Below, in pieces: positions 55,670 through 64,000 of a stretch of 64,000 nt of DNA. Origin of the DNA: Pomphorhynchus laevis. Taxonomy: Eukaryota > Acanthocephala > Palaeacanthocephala > Echinorhynchida > Pomphorhynchidae. Every line of letters starts with the position of its first letter. Positions within the stretch are counted from its first letter, which is position 1. The DNA is taken from positions 117,141 to 181,140 of the forward strand of contig WNNJ02000829.1 in NCBI GenBank assembly GCA_012934845.2, in the 5' to 3' direction. The position numbers were made by a program, and so were the translations under genes. The notes beneath the pieces were generated by a model, which saw only the letters and a list, made by a program, of their open reading frames with translations, ran no database searches and was not told where the DNA came from.

Positions 55670-58600
55670 TTTGTTAATCCAAAATTCCTAATTTAAAATG
55701 TTGATAAATGAGATAATTTCTCATTGTTTGATATTTACAATTTTCTTTGTGTTATTCTCATTATAATTATTTTCATTATATCAAAATTGTTTGATATTTT
55801 CAATTTTCTTTGTGTTATTCTCATTTACCAATAAAATAAGATAAATGTTTTAATTTGGTATATCGAAATAGCGAAAAAATCGATTTTCATTTATACATGA
55901 GTAGAGTTTAGCATGAAATGAATGCAGGCGGAACGGTTGTAGAATGGAATATTGAGAAATGATATGTTAAAAAGCGTTAATTTTTTAATAATTTTATCAT
56001 AAATTATGTTTTGATGTTGCTCATAAATTGTTGTGATGACAAAACGGTAAATAACGGTTTACTTTTTATTTAATGCTTCGTTTTTAAATAACTTGTTTAA
56101 ATAACAGTCTCTAAAAAAGCATATATTACTAAAAATATCTGATATTTAATCTTTATCTGATATCTTAATATTGTATATTAACACTTCGACTGTGTTTTAT
56201 TATAAACAAATTTATCACTGAATTTCACACTTTTGGCACCATATATTTAACACAAAAACTGTGTTTTAATGTAAAACTGCACTAAATAAGGTAAATATTA
56301 GTGATGAGCATATTTGCTAGTAATTATATTTATGTATAATTACTGATGCACATGTTTTAATTGTCATCAATATAAGCAGAGCAATTGATTTTTGACGAGG
56401 CTAATTGTAAAGACCAGCATTACCAATCTCTTTGACAAGACAAATTATGATAAATTATAAATATTACAATTCATACTATTTTTTATTATAAATAATATTT
56501 TATTATTTATAATAAATCAATATTATTGTAAAATTATATTATTTTATAATTAGAAACAACCGATGTTTTGGATATCAAATATATAGTTGTTCAATGACCA
56601 CATAGAGTGATCATTGAACAACTTAATAGATTAGTATTAAAATATTCCTTTCTTTCTTCTTTGTTGTCATTTTGTAAATTTATAGGAACAGTGAAATGGA
56701 ATTAAGAAAGTTTGTATTCAAAGATTCACAATATTTTGAAAGCTCTTGCTATATTACCTAGAAATTACTAACTGCTTATTTAAACATAATAGCTACGATC
56801 ATAATTATGCTTAAATAAGAAGTTTAGAATTTTATGGAAATTATAGCAGGAAATATCGAAATATTAGAACATTATAATAAATCTATCGTTCACTACATCG
56901 TGCCAATAAATTACCAAAACTTTACAAATTAATTTTTCTTTCCATAACTTATTTAGCTTTAAATCAAATATTTAAATCATTTCATAAACATACGATTATA
57001 AATATTATGATGTATTTTTAAAATTAATTATTTTTATTTTTTTTCTTCGTTCCTATACTTTAACAATACTATAATAAAATAAGAAATGAATATTTTTAAT
57101 ATAAAATACATTATAAATATTTTTATATATTAATATATTTTTAATATTTTTATAAAATGCATATTATTAATATATTAATATTATTTTTAATTAATGATTT
57201 AAAGTATTAATTTCTCATATCTTGATATATAAAAATCTTTGAGCAAAGTACTTTGCAAATTGTATGTCGAATTAATAAACGAAGGGTTGAAACATGATAA
57301 CATAGCAATACTTTCTTATAACTTCCCAATCTCTATTAGAACTAAATGAATATTTTTAATAATATTAATAGATATTATTTTAAATTAATGATTTAAAGTA
57401 TTAATTATCAATTTAAAATTTTTACTATCTATTTAATTTTTCCTAACATTATATTTCTAGATCATATTTGGTTATATTCTAATATTATCTAAATTTTCTA
57501 TATATCACAATTTAAACAAATACGACTTATGATCCACGTGGTATTCAATGTTATTTTTGCATAATACAGCATTTAGGTCAAATTAATAATCAATAAAAAC
57601 CTAGATCAAAACATCATATTATGATTCAATATGTGGCAATTAATAACATCAATTTTGTGATTGAATTATGTGAAATTCGTAATTTTTAAAGGTAAATCAT
57701 TTAAATCAAAATCTGCTTGATAATCCAATTAATAACATACAAAATAAATAATAGAAGTTTTTTATAAGTATTAATTTATTATATCTTGATGTATGAAAGG
57801 TATATGAGAAAAGTTCTTTGCATATTGTTTGAAGTCAGCATAATATTCTTTACACTTGTTCGTTAAAAACTTAGTTGAATTTATTCAGTAAGATGAATAC
57901 TGATTTATATCAGTATCAAGGCGACATTTTAAATAAACATTTTTTAAACTGAATTGATGCCTTAATTGTTCTGCTCATTCGAAGTGTTCATCAATAAAAT
58001 GTTATGACAATCAATCGATGTTAGACATCAAACAGATCATTAACACAATTAGTTTAAAGGCGATGTTTCCGATTTGCATTTTGCTATGAAAAAATAAATA
58101 ATTATTGAAACAATTACATTTATAAATAGTAATGACAAATATTACAATTCATACTATTTTTTATTATAAATAATATTCTATGATTTATAATATATCAGTA
58201 TTATTATTGAAAATAATAATAAATCAATATTATTGTTGAAAATAAATATTAAAAAGAACTCTTTTCAGATAGAAAATCACCATTAATTGCCATCAATTTT
58301 AAATTATTATTTATTTAATTAATAAATTTTAAAGTTGTTTATCGTGAAAAGTGAAATGATATTTTAATGAGTCACTATAAGCTAGTTGAATCAATTTTAA
58401 ATTGAATTTCATTCATGTCTCATAATTCTAGTATATTGTTTGTTAGATCAATAGCCATGATTGATAAAAATGACAGAAATGCTTGTTTCATTAACAAAGC
58501 CAAATTTACGTATTTAATGCATCCATGTAACTACTTTTGCAACTTGAGCTATAGAAAGTGTCGTCATTTCAATATGGCTTCTTTATATAGTGTAATTTTT

Positions 58601-58695
58601 TATTACTTCGTTAATATATGTGTGTGATGTTTAGTAACAAACACTATTTAAGCAAATAGTATCAGCTATATATCGCATATTACAAATAACAGAAA
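55670..58695. other. AT-rich, repeats only
   Basis: Duplicated phrases ACAATTTTCTTTGTGTTATT at 55737 and 55799. A hairpin lies at 56588-56621 (GTTGTTCAATGACCAC, then AGTGATCATTGAACAAC). A degenerate family A trace lies near 57276-57330 (GAAACATGATAACATAGCAA). Paired AT-rich blocks near 56455 and 58137 (TTACAATTCATACTATTTTT) also occur. The open frame 58415-58627 has no recognisable feature. Confidence 0.4.
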
Positions 58696-58699
58696 AAAT

Positions 58700-59278
58700 A
58701 TGGGTAGCAAACAATCATATATCTATATGAAAAATGGGGAACTCACGAACGAGGGAATGCAATATCTGCTTAACCGTACAAAATTTCAACGTGATGATAT
58801 TGTTGACTGGTATACTGAATATCACAAACTTCGCCCGTCTGGCTGCATGAATGAGCAATCATTTGTGTGGCTATGCAAGCAAGTTGAACGAGTTGACAAC
58901 GGAACACTACGAGCAATGCAGATTCTGATAGACTCTTTGTCAACTAATGGACGCTTGAAGGCAGATTTTGTTCAGGCTCTAGACCGAATTGATCAATGGC
59001 ACAGGGGTAGTGAAGCTGATAAAATATCGTTACTATTCGATTGTATGGATAACAACTCAAATGGGTATATAGGAAAACATGCACTTAAAGCGGGTACTAA
59101 TACAATATGTAAAGCATTGGGTATTCACGATAGCATATCATCTCTTGAGATTGCTATATCGCTTATTCAAAATTCAGACCACGATGGGGATGACAGGCTT
59201 TCTAGATCAGAATTCATAAATGCTTGCCTGAAATCGCCACAAATGAGGCAAATATTTTCACCGATTGTTAATATTTAA
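58700..59278 (+). CDS. Neuronal-calcium-sensor-like EF-hand protein
   Basis: A single open frame of 192 residues, the usual NCS length. MGSKQS at the start fits the N-myristoylation consensus (Gly2, Ser6). The layout matches frequenin/hippocalcin-type sensors. Residues 30-47 (DDIVDWYTEYHK..PSG) correspond to the helix and degenerate loop of EF1. EF2 (78-90) has lost its acidic ligands. EF3 (117-128, DNNSNGYIGKHA) lacks the final Glu. EF4 (160-171, DHDGDDRLSRSE) keeps Asp at 1, 3 and 5 and Glu at 12. So only one site, perhaps two, should bind calcium, where usual members have two or three. The ATG context is AAAAAATATGG. It is intronless, unlike most animal NCS genes: retrocopy or lineage-specific intron loss. 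A calcineurin-B-like relative is the alternative. Confidence 0.75.
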   Translation: MGSKQSYIYMKNGELTNEGMQYLLNRTKFQRDDIVDWYTEYHKLRPSGCMNEQSFVWLCKQVERVDNGTLRAMQILIDSLSTNGRLKADFVQALDRIDQWHRGSEADKISLLFDCMDNNSNGYIGKHALKAGTNTICKALGIHDSISSLEIAISLIQNSDHDGDDRLSRSEFINACLKSPQMRQIFSPIVNI

Positions 59279-59279
59279 A

Positions 59280-60750
59280 TTCCATATTTATAAATTGAAT
59301 TAAAAGACACAGTTCAGGAATTTGTTGGATTTTCACAATTAGCGTTAAAATACCTCGTTTATATTTTTGGTTCAATAATTTCTATCAACCCATAAAATTC
59401 ATTTTATAACAAAGTAGAAAATAATATAAAATATCAACGCATTTGATTAAAATTAGTTGTACTTAAAAGCTCTGGAATGATTTCCCTCAATATGTTCTGT
59501 GTCAGAAGAAAAAAATAAAAAATTTAAAGAACTTTCACACACTTAGTATTCAGAAATTATTTCTTTATTTTTTAATTATTCTTTACTTCATTGACTATTT
59601 TGTTTCCTTTACTTTTAATTTCGTATCAAAAATACCATTTACAGTAAGGAGCTAGCTCAATCTAATAGTTGATTAATTATTTAACCCTTGTTGTAATCGA
59701 TAGTAATTGTATTTACATTCTACCGGGATTATTCAAAAACAATTCAAATCCACCCTTGATGTCTTCCAGATCATTTGCAACATATTACAAACGTCAAATT
59801 TAAAGGTACTTAAATACGATACGTGAAATATAAAGTAAATATAAATTAAAATAATAAAGTTATAAACTTTCATTCGTAGAAATAAGTGTCATATTCGTTA
59901 AGTAACTAACATAAAAGTTAAGACAAATATTTTGCAAAATATTTGCTGAGATTACAAATAGTTTATTTTGTAATAAACTATCAAAAACTTAAACTTAAAA
60001 CATCCAGTTGTGCTGTTGTTGCCTTTTCATTTGTTAATTTTGTCTTATTAGTAAAAAATTTATTTATTAATCAGTTCATAAAAACAGTGGGTAAAAATAA
60101 AAAAAATTGTTTTAAGATTAAAATATTTACATTCTTTCATAAGTACAAAATTCACAAACATCCAGTTGCTGTTGGTGTCTTTCCATTTGTTAATTTTGAT
60201 TTATTAATCAGTTCATAAAAATAATTGTTATAAAATTATTTTTTAAGATTAAGATATTTATATTTTTTATAATCTTATTTTTAGTAAGATATTGCATTAG
60301 ATAATCATATTTCAAAAGAGGAAGTTCACAAACATGGTATGTTTTAAAAATTCTTACTTCATGTAAATCATGTAATTATAAAATTCGAAGATTACAATAT
60401 TTATTATTTTTTAATTATTTACATAAAAGTACAAAGACTATACGAAGATTTAGTTAATTGATGTTATGTGTATTGTATTCACTGAAAATATCCAAAAGTA
60501 TTTTTATAAAGTAAATATTAAACAGAAAAAAATAATATTAAGTATAAAAATAAATATATTTTAATATTAAGATTTCTTTAATTCTGAATTTTAAAAGTTA
60601 AGAATTTTTATACCTTTTATAATTTTTAATTTTTTTATTATTTTTATAATATTTTAATAATCATTTTATAGCTATACTTTTACGAATGGATTAATAGAAA
60701 ATATTCATCAATTATATACAAATTATAGATACTAATGTCACGTGCATCCG
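59280..60750. other. No gene seen
   Basis: AT-rich. A duplicated phrase with CATCCAGTTG, TTTGTTAATTTTG and ATTAATCAGTTCATAAAAA occurs at 60000-60080 and 60160-60230. The open frame at 59943-60218 merely spans this repeat. Confidence 0.4.
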
Positions 60751-60854
<104 letters not shown>

Positions 60855-60862
60855 GTATATCC

Positions 60863-62035
60863 TGGAATGTTCCAGGATACTTATTGGCTAAGTTGCAAAT
60901 ATCATCATTGTTGAACAAAGTTAACTTCAATAGTTAGCATGAATAGACACGAGATTACCTGACATTGTCGATTTATCATTTTCGTTTTAAAATCCGATGA
61001 AAATTTTCATCTTTTTATAATTCTTGGAAAAACTGATATCGAATGTAACGATCTTTTTTGAATACAAATTATAGATACTAATGTCACGTGCATCCGTATA
61101 TAAACGGAGAAATAATTACAACAAAACGACGTATGTTAACATTGAATTTCATGATTGATTTACTGTGGCTAATCTAAAGACAATTTACAATTCAAATAGA
61201 TCAGCTAACTAAGTCTACGTATTTTATTAATAAATTAAAAATAAAGATAAATAATTATAAATAATAAATGATTATATAAGATTTTATACAATTTATTATA
61301 TCAATTAAAATTTAAAATTGGAATTTAAAATAAAACCAATTTTTATTAAATGACAATAAATAGCAGACGATGTATTAAGAATACCACATTTTTGATAGGA
61401 TTAATAGAAAATATTCATCCATTATATCCTTATATATTGTAGCTAAGATGTCAAAAATTATTCTTTAAAATAATTGGTAAAATAGATCAGATAACTGAAA
61501 CTACCTATTTTATATATAAATTTAACAAAAATAAATAATTATATAAATCTTTACAATTAATATTTATATAACAATAAAATTTATTAAATTTAAAAAATTA
61601 TTAAATTGAAAAAAATAAATAATTAATTAAAAATTATTATTAATATTAATTATTATTTTATTATTAAAAAATTAAATAATTATAAAAACTATTAAATATT
61701 TATTAATTTTTTGTTATAAATTTATTTGTTGTCAAAATTTAATTAATGTTATGTTAAGTGGAAGTAAACTAATAACAATTAAAGAAACAAATAAATATTT
61801 CAATAATTTTGTACTTTTAATTCTAAATTATTCTCTTAATAAAAAAAATGGTCTTAAATTTATTCAGACGTCTTTAGTAAAAATATTGTGGCCTAAAATA
61901 TTAAACTAGTACAGATGTTACTATCTTTGAATGCGTTGTCCCCACATTATTAAAAACTTTTAAATTTTTTAATTTGCCCAGAAATAATTTACTTTGATAT
62001 CAAATGTAATATTGAAATCGCACATTTAGAATTAA
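60863..62035 (-). repeat. 1.17-kb duplicated block, copy 2 (inverted)
   Basis: Reverse complement of 12012-13180. At 62036-62085 a short piece (AGACGTCTTTAGTAAAAATA, then TTGTGGCCTAAAATATTA) is repeated once more, and 62080-62160 recurs at 62762-62850. Confidence 0.8.
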
Positions 62036-62184
62036 TCAGACGTCTTTAGTAAAAATATTGTGGCCTAAAATATTATGGATTAATAAAAAATATACATTTT
62101 TATATTTCCTTATATATCGCTGCCAAGACCTTAAAAATATTGTTCAAAATGATTGGGAAAAGAGATCCTAGTAACTCGCCTTTA

Positions 62185-62510
62185 GCGGCGAGTTACTAGG
62201 ATAAAGCAGTCATTCGAACCGGTGAGGTAGCCGCTTTTGCAGAATGCAATAAGAAGGAAAAGTACAACGAGATCGATTATAGGATCTATACATTCGTTCC
62301 TGTAGCTGTTGAGTTCTTGGGTCTCTTGGGCAAGAAAACTTCGTATTTTATCGAAGAGATCGGAAAGTTGATATCCAGGACCACAGGTAAAATTCGATCA
62401 ACGACTTTCTTCAGACAGTGATTAAGCGTAGCAGTGCAGTGAGGCAATGCGCTTGTATAATCGAGTGTCTAAGCATCAATCAGCTACTGATTTTTTGAGG
62501 GATGAAAATG
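62185..62510 (+). pseudogene. LINE 3' terminal coding fragment
   Basis: The plus frame gives AVIRTGEVAAFAECNKKEKY, IYTFVPVAVEFLGLLGKKTS and TTGKIRSTTFFRQ. Then a stop comes where the family has Arg, followed by LSVAVQ. This is the conserved C-terminal end (FxPVAVExLG...TGxxRSTxFxxQRLSxAVQRGN) of the RLE-type LINE lineage represented at 47.96-49.46 kb, whose own copy stops short of this point. Two CGA/CGT-to-stop changes and a frameshift mark it as dead. Confidence 0.7.
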
Positions 62511-62639
62511 CCTCAGTATTGAATACTACAATAAAAAAAGCATAATTTCTAATTAATTTAAATATAGTATTGTTTATATGGAATACAAATTGTTTTAAAA
62601 ATTATTAAAACTTAAAATAAAAATCATTTTTACGAATTG

Positions 62640-64000
62640 ACTAATAAATAATATACGATATATTCGAATAAGGATAAGCGGTCATCATGAAGAACTGATA
62701 TGTTACTCGCAATGATACTGCTATTTTACCGCTATGAACTGCTTGAAGGCTTTACTAATCCATTTTTATGAATGGATTAATAAAAAATATACATTTTTAT
62801 ATTTCCTTATATATCGCTGCCAAGATCTTACAAAATATTGTTTAAAATAATCAAAAAAATATTGTTCAAACTAATGGGTAAAACAGATCAGATCAGCAAA
62901 CTGAGCCTATTTAGTTTATACTATATATAAATTAAAAATAATGATAAATAATTATATAAGATTTTATACAATTGATATTTTATTAACGAAATAATTTATA
63001 ATTAAAATTTAAAATAAAAGCCAATTTAATTGGCATGAATGAGAGACGATGTATAAGGAATAATACATTATGTAAGGAATAAATTTCGAACTTTTTGATG
63101 TCTTACGTTGCTGCATCAGCGACAATTGTTTAGCTCTTAATTAATAAATAAAAACGCTATAAATAGAAAAAAAAACGTATTTAGATAAAAACGTTATAAA
63201 AATGAAAACGTTATATATTTAGACGTTATGTTTGAAGAATGCCTGTGTACGCCGAACCGCTGCCTGGGATAATTTGAAGACATTCTTTAATGAATACATT
63301 CATTTGAAGACTTTATGATCTATCCAAAATAGATACATTCGAAACGTTTGTACTCTAAATAAATTTTCTCCTTCAAGGCCTGGTATATATACCTGTTAAA
63401 ATATATACATTTCTCTACTTAAATGTTTCTATTTTGTAATCGTGGAAGAGCTAGCAATGTCTTCTTTATATTCCTCGATATCTAATATTTCAAATTTCGT
63501 TATTTAATTAATTTAATCATTTAATTCAAATTTATAAATATTTTGTTGATTTATACTTCTCCGTTATAAGAAATATAAATAAAGTTCATCAAACTTGCTT
63601 GGAAATAAGAAGAAAAATAATGTCAATGCAGTTTCAGTATTTATGATAGAGGTTTATATTGCCGGAAAAACAAAGTCCACATGCCTATAATAACTTGTCA
63701 GTAGAACAAATCAGATCATATAACTGATTCTACGTGTATTAAATTATTTATAAATTAAAAATAAGGAGAAATAAAAATAAAATAATAAAATAATAAATAA
63801 TTAAATAATAAATTATTATAAATAATAAATAACTATTTTATAAGATTTTATATAATTTATATCAAGTTAAAATATAAAATTGAAATTTAAAATAAATTCA
63901 ATTTTTATGAATTGACTAATAAATAACAGACGATGTATTCAATAAACACAACATTTTAATTTCACTATCCATTGAATTTATTCAAATTCAATTTATAAAG
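62640..64000. repeat. Family A bodies and AT-rich repeats to window end
   Basis: TTTTTATGAATTGACTAATA and CAGACGATGTATTCAATAA near 63900, GGTCATCATGAAGAACTGAT near 62680, and GAACAAATCAGATCATATAA near 63705 (also at 7555) are pieces of the same dispersed family as at 1.5-2.5 and 11-13 kb. No gene was seen. Confidence 0.5.

Noticed and set aside
58415-58627. 70-codon frame before the EF-hand gene
   Set aside because: No similarity, no splice sites joining it to the EF-hand frame, which has its own good start and myristoylation motif.

Overview
The window looks like AT-rich nuclear DNA of an invertebrate animal. Reasons: genes split by GT-AG introns, animal-type proteins (a GPAT3/4 acyltransferase, a neuronal-calcium-sensor-like EF-hand protein, a secreted Gln-rich protein), many decayed non-LTR and Penelope-like retroelements, MITE-like foldbacks and minisatellites. 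The species cannot be told from the sequence. Most of the 64 kb is repeat; the supported genes cover only a few kb.

Layout. 0-19 kb: repeats only. These are a reverse-transcriptase relic (about 0.8-1.3 kb), copies of a 'CTGCTATG' repeat (family A), a 15-bp minisatellite (5.1-6.4 kb), AT-rich duplicated blocks (7-10 kb), a 1.17-kb block present again in inverted orientation at 60.9-62.0 kb, and a decayed LINE (13.5-14.5 kb). 19.8-27.9 kb: a two-exon GPAT3/4 gene on the + strand whose 6.7-kb intron holds MITEs, a 507-bp tandem duplication and an antisense LINE. 28-35 kb: repeats, including a tandem 453-bp element carrying hammerhead ribozymes. 35.2-42.1 kb: a six-exon secreted Gln-rich gene on the - strand, with LINE and RT relics in its introns. 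45.8-46.4 kb: a probable small membrane-protein gene. 47.9-49.5 kb: a 5'-truncated LINE with a CCHC motif and a restriction-like endonuclease. 51.6-53.1 kb: a Penelope-like element (PLE) fragment whose GIY-YIG region is split by a second hammerhead element flanked by a 14-bp target duplication. 53.5-54.0 kb: two exons of an unrecognised gene. 58.7-59.3 kb: a single-exon EF-hand gene. 59.3-64 kb: repeats.

The most interesting content is RNA-level. Two unrelated non-coding elements (453-bp and 324-bp units, both tandem) contain type-I hammerhead cores once per unit. This is the architecture of animal retrozymes, which are thought to be copied by PLE machinery, and one of them sits inside a PLE. 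A third set of motifs (3.64, 38.93, 52.6 and 53.0 kb) has hammerhead-like core boxes in permuted order with two crossing stems that covary between copies. The host genes show no sign of acting together; the window is a few ordinary genes in a sea of retroelements and ribozyme-bearing repeats.
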